A stretch of DNA of 64,000 nt from Bifidobacterium vespertilionis (GCF_008698145.1 NZ_RZNZ01000005.1:1-64000), one strand, 5' to 3'. Counted from the first letter of the stretch, positions 16,924-26,267 are shown. The notes: generated by a model from the letters alone, not told the origin. Translations and numbers: made by a program.

Positions 16924-17586
16924 TCAGTGCCGGAACGAGTCATCCGTGCTGATGATTGTCGTCCCGCGGTCCTGGCGCAGAATCCAGCCGTGCTTTTTGA
17001 ACAGATCCGCAAGGATGACGCCGGAAACCGCTCCGAGAATATTCAATATGATGTCGATGATATCAAAGAACCCCGTTCGGAGTATAGGCTGTAATATCTC
17101 GCAAACAATGACCATTAAAGATAATGTAATTGCTGCTTTTATGTTTGATTTTAGCCAGTAGTTAAAGGCAATGCCGCAGGGGATAAATACTAGCAAGTTA
17201 AAGAGTGAGACCAGCGGATCATAGTGCAGTTGGTCGGCCAAATCGAATATATTGAAGTTATATCCGCTAATCCCTCGGCTTTTATTCATGATGGCAACAA
17301 TGACTGCGATGGTGTAAATGATATTCACAAAGGATGCGTAGGTATAATTGATTTTATTGATGAGAATTTGATAAATAAATATTCCTAAAATAATAGCGTT
17401 GATGGCAAGAAAAGTAATAATAGTAACTGCTGATTGTAAGATATAGTCGTAAGGGTAAATTATGACAGTAAGCAATCCCCAGATTGGATAAACGCCTACA
17501 ATAATATAGCGCAGTGTGAAGAACCATATTACGGCAATGATAAGCGATATTGCAGCGGATATTCGCTTGCTGGTGTTCTTGCTCAT
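16924..17586 (-). CDS. VanZ-like membrane protein
   Basis: A 220-residue protein with about six membrane segments. The VanZ-like part is C-terminal: NLLVFIPCGI, then an acidic helix, then the signature FDIIDIILNILGAVSGVI (about 170-188). VanZ relatives include a teicoplanin-resistance factor, but most have unknown roles, so no drug phenotype should be assumed. The gene is strikingly AT-rich compared with its neighbours, which points to lateral acquisition. It lies downstream of a histidine kinase gene on the same strand after a 110-base gap, so regulation by that two-component system is possible. It sits inside the segment bounded by the two 125-bp palindromes. Confidence 0.78.
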   Translation of the reverse strand: MSKNTSKRISAAISLIIAVIWFFTLRYIIVGVYPIWGLLTVIIYPYDYILQSAVTIITFLAINAIILGIFIYQILINKINYTYASFVNIIYTIAVIVAIMNKSRGISGYNFNIFDLADQLHYDPLVSLFNLLVFIPCGIAFNYWLKSNIKAAITLSLMVIVCEILQPILRTGFFDIIDIILNILGAVSGVILADLFKKHGWILRQDRGTTIISTDDSFRH

Positions 17587-17696
17587 GATATTACTTTCTA
17601 TTGTTGAATAGTCATTATAAATGGTTGCTCCAATTGGAGGTGTAGATGAGGTCCGCTATCGTTGCCCTCCTTGGCTGCGATGGTGGTGTGATCATG

Positions 17697-18875
17697 TCAA
17701 TCATTGATTCCGATAATTGCTAGTGGTACTAGTAGGTAGCATTCCCATCGATTTGGTTGCTCGTTGATGTAGAAAACTCCACCGGCTTGTTCTATGGCAC
17801 GACGATGCAACTGCAACCCGCCGGATCTGGTAGATCGAACGCGCGATTGCTGGGGTGTCTCCCACGTGCACAGCTCTGTGATTTCCACTGCAGAGGGGGA
17901 GCACAGTACGGACAGTTCGTAGTGGCCGGTGCGTGCCGGCAGATGCTTTTCGATGTTGACGCACAGCTCTTCGAGCATATCCGCGATTACCGTTGATCGG
18001 ACGTCTGCAGTTGGAGTGTCGGCGGCATTGCCGCAGCTTCCGGAAATCTTGCAACCGCCATCAATCCCCTGTGCGCGCAGCCGGTCATCCCAGCGGCGGA
18101 GGATATCGGCCAATCGTTGTTCCAATGGGACGCGGATTGAATCGCGACCGTGCCGATCAACATCATCGCCGGAGCTGCTCGTAAGCTGCGAGATGACATC
18201 ATCAAGTCCCTGACGGGCAAGAACCAGATGCTCTTCCGCATCCTTCCACGCTGCAAGCGCGCTGGCATCATGCGTCAGTCGCTGCTGCCTTTGCGCGGCG
18301 CGAAGCACGTATGCCAGTTCGCCGCTGATGGAATCGTGAATCCTTGCGGCGGTGGCTATGCCCTGTTCGTTGGCACGCAATCGTTCCCGCATGTTCCGCT
18401 CGGCGGTCTGCGTCTGTGCAATCTTTCGGCGTTGGCGCAGAAACCCTCCGATGATGCAGGGAACGGTAAACCAGCCAATGAAAGTGGCCAATAAAGGCAA
18501 CGTGAGCTCGTCCGAGGGTGAATACATGGTCTGCACCGTCTGTGCAGTCACGGTGATAAGCCAGGCCGTGGCCGCAATCACCGTGCGCGAACGATCCCAC
18601 AGTAGTCCCAAGGCCAGCATGATGCCCCATATCTGCGTGGGGCCGGACTGAAGATTGGACAGGGAGCAGGCCGTTCCGACCAGTACCGTGGCAATGCCAC
18701 CCGCAACGGGGAACCGCGGTATGGATAGCAGCGCAAGGAAGTGCAGCGCCGTGATTGTCGTGGCCAATGGCCCGATAGGCGGCATGAACCACGTCTCCCA
18801 TAGGGTGATCAATGCCACCAATCCCCATGGCGCATATCTGGCCCATTGCGGGCTGCGCAACGCCTCATAGTTCAT
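17697..18875 (-). CDS. NarL-type sensor histidine kinase
   Basis: A 392-residue membrane kinase. Five or six hydrophobic segments fill the first ~150 residues, followed by a coiled linker. The HisKA_3 dimerisation segment AARIHDSISGELAYVL carries the candidate phospho-acceptor His. The ATPase domain is divergent: an N-box-like EELCVNIEKH and a G-box-like RSGGLQLHRRAIEQAGG can be seen, but the usual DNG motif is missing. The start overlaps the end of the response-regulator gene by 11 bases, so the two are co-transcribed and translationally coupled. There is no large extracellular domain, which suggests membrane-proximal sensing, as in the cell-envelope-stress kinases. Ligand unknown. Confidence 0.88.
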   Translation of the reverse strand: MNYEALRSPQWARYAPWGLVALITLWETWFMPPIGPLATTITALHFLALLSIPRFPVAGGIATVLVGTACSLSNLQSGPTQIWGIMLALGLLWDRSRTVIAATAWLITVTAQTVQTMYSPSDELTLPLLATFIGWFTVPCIIGGFLRQRRKIAQTQTAERNMRERLRANEQGIATAARIHDSISGELAYVLRAAQRQQRLTHDASALAAWKDAEEHLVLARQGLDDVISQLTSSSGDDVDRHGRDSIRVPLEQRLADILRRWDDRLRAQGIDGGCKISGSCGNAADTPTADVRSTVIADMLEELCVNIEKHLPARTGHYELSVLCSPSAVEITELCTWETPQQSRVRSTRSGGLQLHRRAIEQAGGVFYINEQPNRWECYLLVPLAIIGIND

Positions 18876-19536
18876 ACTTGCCCAACCATCGCAGTACCGC
18901 CTGCACCCGATTGTGCACTTGCAGCTTCCTCATCACGGTTTGGGCATGCTTGCGGACGGTGGGCTCGGCAATGTTCAATTGGGCGGCGATCTGCCGGTCG
19001 TCCAATCCTTCGGATACCAGATCCATGACCTGCGTTTCGCGTCCGGACAGCAGATCCTGTTGCATTTGCGGCGCTGATCGTAGACGGATGTGGGACAACG
19101 CCGCGGATTCGAACGTATCGCCATACGTTTCGTTTCGTGCCATGGCAAGCAGTCCGCGGATGATGTCCGGCTCGCTGCTCTTGCTGACAATCCCTTGTGT
19201 TCCTGCACGCACGGCACGTTCCCGATACACTTCCAGCGAGAATGAGGTCATCGCCAGCAGCTTCACCTGATCGGTCCGTTGCCGAATCCTCCGGCACACC
19301 ATGAGGCCCGGCATGTCCTCCATGGACATATCCACCAGCACGATGTTGGGTTTGACAGGGCCGAGTGCCTTGCGCACGGCTTCGGCGCCGGACGACGTGA
19401 GCCATGCGATCCTCACCGCGGGAATCAGTTCCTTGATTTCCCGTGCCAGCGAACGCAGTGTGATTTCGTCGTTATCCACGATCCCCAAGATTAAAGTGCC
19501 TTGGTTCGCGCAGACAGGAGAATCTGTCGCTGCCAT
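18865..19536 (-). CDS. NarL/LuxR-type response regulator
   Basis: A two-domain regulator of 223 residues. The receiver domain has the acidic pocket IVDNDE, the phospho-Asp in VLVDMSMED, and a conserved Lys in GIVSKSSEP. The C-terminal LuxR helix-turn-helix reads LSGRETQVMDLVSEG, followed by DDRQIAAQLNIAEPTVRKH. ATG 19536 has GGGGAAGG 9 bases upstream; an in-frame ATG at 19581 lacks one. It is the first gene of the regulator-kinase operon. The VanZ-like gene downstream is a plausible target, but no operator is evident. Confidence 0.9.
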   Translation of the reverse strand: MAATDSPVCANQGTLILGIVDNDEITLRSLAREIKELIPAVRIAWLTSSGAEAVRKALGPVKPNIVLVDMSMEDMPGLMVCRRIRQRTDQVKLLAMTSFSLEVYRERAVRAGTQGIVSKSSEPDIIRGLLAMARNETYGDTFESAALSHIRLRSAPQMQQDLLSGRETQVMDLVSEGLDDRQIAAQLNIAEPTVRKHAQTVMRKLQVHNRVQAVLRWLGKYEL

Positions 19537-19725
19537 GCTTCGCTGCCTTCCCCGGTGCAAGAAAAAGTATTCTCCGCTCATTCTAGACGATTCGAATGGC
19601 GTCGAAGGAGGTGGCGTTACACAAATGCGGTAAGGCGCCAACGCATCATTATGTGTGTCTCCTGCGTGAACGAAACCATCTGTCCGGAACTATCGGTCAA
19701 CGGCGCGGAATACCAAGTCTGCGAA

Positions 19726-19878
19726 TCAGTGCGCGTCGGGCATGCTGCGGAACAGGGGGATGAAGCCGGCGCACAGTATCAGGGCGATGGGCGCGAGCAG
19801 ATGCCATTGCGCGGAGAGCAGCCAGCCGGCCCATGCACCTGCGGCACTCAAAGTGCGCCACGATGAGGTCTTCCCCAT
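19726..19878 (-). CDS. Small hypothetical membrane protein (50 residues)
   Basis: An unbroken frame from ATG 19878 to TGA 19726. It encodes a hydrophobic core (about residues 12-42, including AGAWAGWLLSAQWHLLAPIA) flanked by MGKTSSWR and a polar tail. It has the look of a one- or two-pass membrane protein. The ribosome site is weak. It lies upstream of the response regulator on the same strand, between that gene and palindrome copy B. Its function is unrecognised. Confidence 0.5.
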   Translation of the reverse strand: MGKTSSWRTLSAAGAWAGWLLSAQWHLLAPIALILCAGFIPLFRSMPDAH

Positions 19879-19921
19879 AGTTACGGCTTAGACCTAGCGA
19901 CTTTTATGGTCTCGTGATTGC

Positions 19922-20045
19922 GAAAATACGGGCTGCGCGGGCCGAAATTCGGGATTCACAGCGCAATCGGGCCGTTTTCGCGCCGATTTTCGGCCCGATC
20001 GTGCTGTGAATTGCAGATTTCGGCCCGCGCAGCCCGTAAGTTGCC
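19922..20045. repeat. 125-bp palindromic element, copy B
   Basis: Nearly identical to 16764-16888 and in the same orientation, with the same nested arms. The few differences include paired changes (for example the outer GCAGCCCGT arm pairs perfectly here), so the fold appears to be kept. Closes the island that starts at copy A. Confidence 0.85.
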
Positions 20046-20202
20046 GCGCAACCTCGCCACAGCTCCGCCACGTACTCGTCCGGATGGCTCGCCACCCATC
20101 CGTTGGCGACCAGACAGCCGCGGGTGTTCATGTTGCGTGCATGCCGCACAAATCCGCCCGCAAGTCGCGCCATTTGCGGGCTTCTGGGCAGATTGTCCGC
20201 GA

Positions 20203-20279
20203 TGGAAAATGCAACAATTTCGGATTTATCAGGTTGGAAAATGCAACGCAGCATGTCTTTCGAAGGTTGGAAAATGCAA
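20203..20279. promoter_or_regulatory. Three phased TGGAAAATGCAA iterons
   Basis: Identical 12-mers TGGAAAATGCAA at 20203, 20235 and 20268, so spaced 32 and 33 bases, almost exactly three DNA helical turns. The last ends 56 bases before the ATPase start. Same-face phasing suggests cooperative binding by one protein. Confidence 0.7.
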
Positions 20280-20335
20280 TCATGCAAACGGGAAGCTGGT
20301 AGCATCCATAAGGGAATCGTTGGAATGGAGACATT

Positions 20336-21649
20336 ATGCTGAGACGAAAGATTGAGTCGAGACTTGAGGCATGGCGCGCTGCCCCGAAACGAACCGCCCT
20401 GCTGGTCACGGGGGCTCGACAAACGGGGAAGACCTACATTATCCGCCATTTTGCGCATGAGCACTATGAGCACGTCGCTGAGATCAACTTCATAGAGAAT
20501 CCGGAGCTGACGGCCGTGTTCTCCAATTCTCACGATGTTCGGAACCTGCTCATGCGCCTCGAATTGGCGGTGGACGTTCCGCTGGTGCCGGGAAAGACCC
20601 TAGTGTTCTTCGACGAGGTTCAGCAGTGCAAGGAGCTCGTTACGGCGATCAAGTTTCTGGTGGACGATGGCAGATTCGACTATGCGTTGTCCGGTTCGTT
20701 GCTTGGTGTGGAACTCGAGGACATCCGCTCCGTGCCGGTTGGCTATTTGAGTGAGTTGGAGATGTACCCACTTGATTTCGAGGAATTCTGCTGGTCTCAG
20801 GGCGTTGGCCGTGAAGTGTTCGATGTGTTGCGCGACTGCTTCGCCCAAAAGACCGAGGTGGACAGCTTCATCCACGATCGATTCATGAAACTCTACGCCA
20901 AATATCTTGTAATTGGTGGCATGCCGGCGGCCGTTGATTCCTTCTCCGCCAATGGAAGCGTCATGGATGTGCGCATGATCCAGGAGAACATCAAGCGTGA
21001 ATATCGTCGTGACATAGGACAATATGCGCGCAAGGAAGACAGGTTGCATATTTGTAGCATCTATGATCTGGTGCCCAGCGAGTTGAACAATCCCAACAAG
21101 CGTTTCACGTTTTCCAAGATCGATCAGGGTTTGCGGTTCAAAGCCGTTGCGTCTGATTTTGATTGGCTGGTGGCTGCGGGCGTTACCATCGCCGCCTATA
21201 ACGTGGATGCCCCATGCGTACCGCTGGAAATGAGTAAAGATCGGAATTTGTTCAAGCTCTTCTATAACGATGTTGGTTTGCTGACCGGATCGTTCCTTAG
21301 GCGCACGGCGTTGGATGTGCTTGAAGGCAATCAGGATGTCAACTACGGCAGCATCTATGAGAACGTCGTGGCTCAGGAGCTGAGTGCTCACGGGTTTGAC
21401 CTGTACTACTACAACAGCAAAAAAATGGGCGAGCTGGATTTCCTGATTCAGGACCGTGACGACAACGTTCTGCCCATCGAGGTCAAGTCCGGAAAAGCGT
21501 ATAAACGCCATCGAGCGATGGATAATGTGCTAGACCAGCCGGATTATCATCTTGATGCCGGGGTTGTGTTCAGGCCATGCAACATCTCGGTGGATGGCAA
21601 GGTGACCTATCTGCCCATTTACATGGTTGGTCTGCTGGAGAACGCGTAG
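20336..21649 (+). CDS. AAA ATPase with DUF4143 (AAA_14-DUF4143)
   Basis: A 437-residue protein. The N-terminal AAA_14 domain has Walker A GARQTGKT (about 26-33), Walker B LVFFDEVQQ (about 88-96) and a sensor YALSGSLLG. The DUF4143 C-terminal half contains a PDDEXK-like stretch, GELDFLIQDRDDNVLPIEVK, with D/E/K residues spaced like a nuclease active site. Members are widespread accessory genes with unproven function. The start ATG has GGAG 5 bases upstream. It stands alone, preceded by phased iterons and followed by a hairpin. Unlike the ATPase at 3227, all nucleotide-binding residues are intact. Confidence 0.88.
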   Translation: MLRRKIESRLEAWRAAPKRTALLVTGARQTGKTYIIRHFAHEHYEHVAEINFIENPELTAVFSNSHDVRNLLMRLELAVDVPLVPGKTLVFFDEVQQCKELVTAIKFLVDDGRFDYALSGSLLGVELEDIRSVPVGYLSELEMYPLDFEEFCWSQGVGREVFDVLRDCFAQKTEVDSFIHDRFMKLYAKYLVIGGMPAAVDSFSANGSVMDVRMIQENIKREYRRDIGQYARKEDRLHICSIYDLVPSELNNPNKRFTFSKIDQGLRFKAVASDFDWLVAAGVTIAAYNVDAPCVPLEMSKDRNLFKLFYNDVGLLTGSFLRRTALDVLEGNQDVNYGSIYENVVAQELSAHGFDLYYYNSKKMGELDFLIQDRDDNVLPIEVKSGKAYKRHRAMDNVLDQPDYHLDAGVVFRPCNISVDGKVTYLPIYMVGLLENA

Positions 21650-21675
21650 GGCATAACCGGGTGCGTTCGTGCCGC

Positions 21676-21725
21676 GGGTGCCGGAATGGACAAAAACCGG
21701 CCCGGAAATGTCCATTTCGGCACCC
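21676..21725. repeat. GGGTGCC/ATGGACA hairpin (family M5)
   Basis: GGGTGCCGGAATGGACA (21676-21692) faces a near-perfect complement at 21709-21725. A sister hairpin with arms GGGTGCCCAAATGGAC lies at 59915-59964. Located between the convergent ATPase and LytR_C genes, it could serve as a terminator but has no T-run. Confidence 0.65.
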
Positions 21726-21771
21726 ATGGTCACCGCGCTGGGGCCGGGGTGGCCATTCCGGACCGTCTGCG

Positions 21772-22437
21772 TCAGACCGCCGTGTGGCCGAGCGCCTTGG
21801 GCAGGTTCTGCATGGAGGCCGAGGGCAGGCATCCGGTGATGTTGGCCAGCGGGGCATCGTCGCTGATCGAGGCATCGGACTTGCTCTTGAGGTTGTAGAA
21901 GGAGGTGCCGATCACCACGTCGATGAGCTTGTCCTGACGGTCGTCCATCTGTAGCGTGGCGTCGGTGAACAGCGAGCCGAGCGTATAGGCCTCGGGGATC
22001 GCGTTGGCGCCGAAGTAGATGATGGTGCGGGACAGGACGATCACGTTCTCGCTCTTCACCTCGGCCTGCGGGTTGACCAGCCTGTAGTAGTCGAACACGC
22101 TCTTGTCCTGCGGGGTGTAGCCGCGGTTGACCAGCTCGTCCTGCACGGCTCGCGCCAGACCGGTGTACTTGGTGGCGTTGCTGGTGCGGATGGTGATCTG
22201 CGCGGGGTCGATGCGCTTGCCGTCGAAGCCGTCGGGCAGGCAGGGCGCGGCCACGCCGAAGTTGGGTTTGGCCTCCTCCACACGGTCCTGCTTGCCGATC
22301 ACGCCATAGAACACGAGCAGCGCGACCACCATCGCCACCGTCAGCACGGCCACGGCGATCGAGAACACGAGCTTTTGCCGGTTGCGCACAAAGACCTTGC
22401 GGGCCGCGCGCTCATCGTACTGCTCAGGAATCGTCAT
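21772..22437 (-). CDS. LytR C-terminal-domain membrane protein
   Basis: A 221-residue protein with a short cytoplasmic basic segment, one membrane span (about 22-46, LVFSIAVAVLTVAMVVALLVFY) and an extracellular LytR_C-like domain. In other proteins that domain follows LytR-CpsA-Psr catalytic domains, which attach glycopolymers to peptidoglycan. Here it stands alone, so the role is structural or regulatory in the envelope. ATG 22437 has GGAAGGG just upstream. It follows ispE with a 29-base gap on the same strand and probably belongs to the rpfB-ksgA-ispE transcription unit. Confidence 0.82.
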   Translation of the reverse strand: MTIPEQYDERAARKVFVRNRQKLVFSIAVAVLTVAMVVALLVFYGVIGKQDRVEEAKPNFGVAAPCLPDGFDGKRIDPAQITIRTSNATKYTGLARAVQDELVNRGYTPQDKSVFDYYRLVNPQAEVKSENVIVLSRTIIYFGANAIPEAYTLGSLFTDATLQMDDRQDKLIDVVIGTSFYNLKSKSDASISDDAPLANITGCLPSASMQNLPKALGHTAV

Positions 22438-22466
22438 AATCACCCTTCCGCCAAGTTGCCACAAGC

Positions 22467-23471
22467 TTATCGTCTTACGGTGACCGGATCCGTGGCCGGC
22501 ACCGCGCTTCCGGCCGCCGAAGCCGCCTTCCGCACGCCGGCGTTCGCGTCCATGCCGGCGCCAACGGTCACCGTGGCGCTGATCCGCGGGGCCGCCGGAG
22601 CGTCCGCTGCGATGATCCGATCCACCGCCCGGGCCGACTGCCAATCGGCCACGATGAGCCCGCGCACCTCGTCGTTCGGCGCGCACGCCACCACGGACGG
22701 GCCCGATCCGGACACGAACGCCATCGACGCCCCGGCCGCCAGGGCTACGTCGATCGCCAGACGCGAGCGCGGGTGCAGATCCTCAGCCGCATGCTGAAGA
22801 TCGTTGAAATGATCGGGATTCGCGCCAATCTCATCGAACCGGCGGTACACGTCCGGCGTGCTCAGCTCGTCATCGTACGCGCCGATCAGCAGCCGTCCGG
22901 CGAACCCGGCCTCGCGCAGCCGCACGATGTCCGGGTCGTCGTCCGCCAGCGGGGTGATCGTTTGCCCGAACCCGCCGCCGTGCGCGTACCCGCCATGCAG
23001 GCAGAAGGGCATGTCCGCGCCCAGCGAGGCGGCGATCGGCTCCAGACGCTCCACGGGCCAGTTCAGGCCCCACAGCACGTTGAGCGCGAGCAGCGTGCCG
23101 GCCGCGTCGGACGATCCGCCGCCCAGACCGGCGCCCACGGGGATGCGCTTGTCCAGCGTGATCGCCACATCGGGGTTCATGCCGCTCGCCTCGGCCAGCG
23201 CATACAGGGCCAGCACAGCGTGATTGCGGCGCATGTCCGACTCGCTCAGGGCCAGATCGCCCAGATGCTCGCCGGCCAGATCCAGCGAGAATCCGGTGCC
23301 GGGCAGCTTGCGGGTCACGGTGACGCTGTCCGTCACGCCCACGCCGCAGTAGATGGTGTCCAGCGCATGGCGGCCGCCCCATTCGGCATGCGTCTCGCCC
23401 ACGCGCAGGACCAGATTCGTCTTGGCCGGGCAGTCGACGGTGACGCTGGCGATTTCGTGCGCGGCCATCAT
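22467..23471 (-). CDS. ispE: 4-diphosphocytidyl-2-C-methyl-D-erythritol kinase
   Basis: A GHMP kinase of 334 residues that phosphorylates CDP-methylerythritol in the MEP route to isoprenoids. It feeds the polyprenyl carriers used for cell-wall synthesis. The glycine-rich ATP loop [17 protein letters not shown] lies near 110-126. The substrate segment [11 protein letters not shown] is near the N-terminus, and a third GHMP motif, [11 protein letters not shown], is near 260. The C-terminal ~35 residues are Ala/Val-rich and beyond the usual family length. The ATG overlaps the ksgA stop as ATGA, so the pair is coupled. The order rpfB-ksgA-ispE is the mycobacterial one. Confidence 0.95.
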   Translation of the reverse strand: MMAAHEIASVTVDCPAKTNLVLRVGETHAEWGGRHALDTIYCGVGVTDSVTVTRKLPGTGFSLDLAGEHLGDLALSESDMRRNHAVLALYALAEASGMNPDVAITLDKRIPVGAGLGGGSSDAAGTLLALNVLWGLNWPVERLEPIAASLGADMPFCLHGGYAHGGGFGQTITPLADDDPDIVRLREAGFAGRLLIGAYDDELSTPDVYRRFDEIGANPDHFNDLQHAAEDLHPRSRLAIDVALAAGASMAFVSGSGPSVVACAPNDEVRGLIVADWQSARAVDRIIAADAPAAPRISATVTVGAGMDANAGVRKAASAAGSAVPATDPVTVRR

Positions 23472-24499
23472 GCCACCGTGCTTTCCATCGCAGTGCCTTC
23501 CGCCGTGGTTCCGGCGACGGGGCCGGCGTTGTTCGCGGGCGCTTCGGCGACCGTGCGGACCGCGTGCGCAAGTCGCACGAACTCGTCGATCGTCAGCGTC
23601 TCGCCGCGCCGCGTGGGATCGATCCCCGCGGCTTCGAACGCCGCGGCCGGGACCATCTTCTTCAGGGCCGCGTGCAGGGTCTTGCGGCGCTGCCCGAAGG
23701 CTGCGTCGATCAGCGCGAACACGTCCCTGCGCTCGGCCGGATCGTAGCCCGCGCCGGGAGCGAACCGGCGGAAGCGCACCAGCGCGGAATCCACATTCGG
23801 AGCCGGCCAGAACACGTTGCGGCCGATCACGCCGGCCCTCTCCGCGGTGCCGTACCAGGCGAGCTTCACGCTCGGGGTGCCGTAGATCTTCGATCCGGGT
23901 GCGGCGGCCAGACGATCGGCCACCTCCTTCTGGACCATGACCAGAAACGAATCGAGGTTCTCGAACCGTTCGAGAAGCGTAAGCACGATCGGCGTGGCCA
24001 CGTTGTACGGAAGGTTCGCCACCAGGCGGAACGGCTCGCCGTCGGCGAACTGCGGCACATCGGCGGGCTGGATGGTCAGGGCGTCGTGAAGGACCACGGT
24101 GAGGCGGTCGGTGGCCTCGGGCATGAACTCGGCCACCGTGTCCGGCAGGCGCTCGGCCAGCGGCGGGTCGATCTCCACGGCGGTCATGGTGGCGCCGGTT
24201 TCCAGAATCGCAAGGGTGAGCGAGCCCAGGCCCGGGCCCACCTCCATGACGTGCGTGGAGGCCTCCACGCCGGCTTCGCGCACGATTTTGCGCACGGTGC
24301 CGGGGTCGATCACGAAGTTCTGGCCGAACTTCTTGGTGGGGCTCACGCCCGCGCTGGCTGCGATGCGGCGGATGTCCGCGGCGCCCAGCAGATGACCCGG
24401 ACGGCCGTCATCCGTGACGGCGTTCGCGGCTGCGGCGTTTGCGGCGCCCGTGAGACCTGTGGCTGCGGGGCCGGAGGGTGCGGATGCGTTGTCTTCCAT
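23468..24499 (-). CDS. rsmA: 16S rRNA dimethyladenosine transferase
   Basis: RsmA/KsgA dimethylates two adjacent adenosines in helix 45 of 16S rRNA during small-subunit maturation. The 343-residue protein has an Ala-rich extension of about 40 residues. The SAM-binding fold follows: [25 protein letters not shown] (motif I), [11 protein letters not shown] (motif II), and the catalytic NLPYNVATP (motif IV). The C-terminal helical domain ends with another low-complexity tail of about 30 residues. ATG 24499 has GGAG 8 bases upstream. It sits 106 bases after rpfB and overlaps ispE. Confidence 0.95.
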   Translation of the reverse strand: MEDNASAPSGPAATGLTGAANAAAANAVTDDGRPGHLLGAADIRRIAASAGVSPTKKFGQNFVIDPGTVRKIVREAGVEASTHVMEVGPGLGSLTLAILETGATMTAVEIDPPLAERLPDTVAEFMPEATDRLTVVLHDALTIQPADVPQFADGEPFRLVANLPYNVATPIVLTLLERFENLDSFLVMVQKEVADRLAAAPGSKIYGTPSVKLAWYGTAERAGVIGRNVFWPAPNVDSALVRFRRFAPGAGYDPAERRDVFALIDAAFGQRRKTLHAALKKMVPAAAFEAAGIDPTRRGETLTIDEFVRLAHAVRTVAEAPANNAGPVAGTTAEGTAMESTVA

Positions 24500-24605
24500 G
24501 CGGTTGCTCCGATTGCTATGCGTGTGGTGCTATGGGTTGTTGATGGTGTTCGATATGTTCGATATGGGTTCCGGTCGGCTGGTTCGTCGCCGCCTGTGCG
24601 GGCGA

Positions 24606-26267
24606 CTAGTACCACTTCTTCTGTTGCCAGAAGGCCCACGCCTTGGATGGCGTCCCGTAGCGCTGGGCGATGTAGTTGAGGCCCCAGTCGATCTGCACCG
24701 CGCCGTCGTCCTGCCAGCCGTAGCCCATGTTCCAGCCGAGCAGGGCCTGCGGAATGCCGTACGCGGAGGACGACGGGTTGTCCGCCGACCATGTCCACGA
24801 CGACTCCTTGGTCCACAGCGTTTCGAGGGCCGTCCAATCGTCGCCGGTCCAGCCGCGCTGCGCCGCGTTGGCGCGGGCATATGCCTTGGCCTGAGCCGCC
24901 GTGGGGTGCCACAGGCGGGCCTCCGACTGCGGGATGCGGTTGTGGTTCTCGTACCAGGTTTCGAGCTCGTCGCGCGAGACACCGGTGGGTGGAGTGTCCG
25001 AGTTGTTTGATCCACTGTTCGACCCGTTCGACCCGTTATTCGATCCGCTCGAGCTGCCGGAGTTGCCGGAGTTCCCGGAGTTTCCGGATCCCGAGGAGCC
25101 GCCGGTGGTGGGCTTCTGCGTGGGCGTCGACACGCTGGGCTTCGATGAGGGGGCGGGCGATGACGGCTGCTCGGACGGCTTCTGGGTGGCCTCGGGCGTG
25201 GCCGGCGTGCTGGGCGTCGTCTCGGTCGTGCTGGGCGTGCTCGGCTTCTCGCTCGGCGTGGGGCTGGTGCTCGTCGCGCTGTCCGACGGGGTGGGATCCT
25301 CGCTCGGGCTGGCGCTGCCGCTGGAAGCGCTGGGGGAGGGGCTTGGGCTGCCTGTCGTGCCGTCGCCACCGGCCGCCTCGCTGCCGGTCCCGTTTTCCGC
25401 GGGCGTCTCCACTTTCTCCGGTCCCACCGCGATCACCGTGTCCACGGCCAGCTTGGTCACCGTGCTGCTCACCAGCGTCTCCGTGTCGGCCACGCCGTCC
25501 ACGAAGGTGGTGTTGTACGTTTCGGTCTTCTCGCCGTCCTCGCCCTGGATGCGGACGACGGTTTCGCCGGGCGCGAGGGAGTCGTCGATCACGGTCTGCG
25601 TGCCGTGGGGGATGGCCACGGTCTTGGTGGTCTGCCCGTGGGTGACGCGCTGGACGCGCAGAACGGTCTGATCGCCGTCCTTCTCCACGCTGACGCGGTC
25701 CTCCTTGCCCAGCGTGATGCCCTTGGAATCGAGGATGGATGCGGCGGGCAGCTTGCCGTCCGGGGCCACCGACGTCTTGCCGTCGGCGATCACCGTGACC
25801 GGGCCGTTCTGATTGATGATCAGTCCGCCGGTGAGCTGGTTGTACACGTTCTTGATGTCGACGGTCACCTTGGCCGCATCCGCCTCGTTGCTGGCGAAGA
25901 AGCCGAGCAGCTGGTCGGCGCTGGTGGCGATGGTCCAGAAGGGGACCTGCGCGCCGTCGATGGTCACGGTGGTCTGGAAGGCCGATCGCACGGTGACCAC
26001 GTCATGATTATTGATCGTGTCCGTGCCCGACGTGGACTGCACCACGTCATGGGTCTTGACGGCCACGCCCTGCTCCTGCAGCAGACGATCGACGCTCATC
26101 GCGTACGTGGAGATCGTCCTCGTCTCCCCGTTGACGTCCAGAGCCACGGTTTTGCGCGCGCCGATGCCGAAACTCAGCGCGCTTGACGCGAGCACGGCCG
26201 CGACGACCGCCGCAACGCGAATCCTGCGGCGTATGACGAACCGCTTCGGCGTCCAACGACGAGCCAT
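24606..26267 (-). CDS. RpfB-like secreted muralytic protein (DUF348-G5-lysozyme-like)
   Basis: A 553-residue secreted or membrane-tethered wall hydrolase. A membrane/signal segment (about 13-33, VAAVVAAVLASSALSFGIG) follows a basic N-terminus. DUF348 ubiquitin-like repeats span about 38-215 and a G5 domain about 220-300. A Thr/Ser/Pro and then Gly/Ser/Asn linker spans about 305-445. The C-terminal lysozyme-like domain has a candidate catalytic Glu in TLWTKESSW and a YGIPQALLGW segment. Domain order and position before ksgA-ispE match RpfB of mycobacteria, although the catalytic domain is of the transglycosylase type found in bifidobacteria rather than a classic Rpf domain. ATG 26267 has a strong AGGAGG. 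A longer upstream frame runs into repeat DNA and was rejected. Confidence 0.9.
   Translation of the reverse strand: MARRWTPKRFVIRRRIRVAAVVAAVLASSALSFGIGARKTVALDVNGETRTISTYAMSVDRLLQEQGVAVKTHDVVQSTSGTDTINNHDVVTVRSAFQTTVTIDGAQVPFWTIATSADQLLGFFASNEADAAKVTVDIKNVYNQLTGGLIINQNGPVTVIADGKTSVAPDGKLPAASILDSKGITLGKEDRVSVEKDGDQTVLRVQRVTHGQTTKTVAIPHGTQTVIDDSLAPGETVVRIQGEDGEKTETYNTTFVDGVADTETLVSSTVTKLAVDTVIAVGPEKVETPAENGTGSEAAGGDGTTGSPSPSPSASSGSASPSEDPTPSDSATSTSPTPSEKPSTPSTTETTPSTPATPEATQKPSEQPSSPAPSSKPSVSTPTQKPTTGGSSGSGNSGNSGNSGSSSGSNNGSNGSNSGSNNSDTPPTGVSRDELETWYENHNRIPQSEARLWHPTAAQAKAYARANAAQRGWTGDDWTALETLWTKESSWTWSADNPSSSAYGIPQALLGWNMGYGWQDDGAVQIDWGLNYIAQRYGTPSKAWAFWQQKKWY

Noticed and set aside
17697-18875. 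Histidine kinase as a pseudogene because of its divergent ATPase motifs
   Set aside because: The frame is intact, translationally coupled to the regulator, and NarL-type kinases often have weak N and G boxes.
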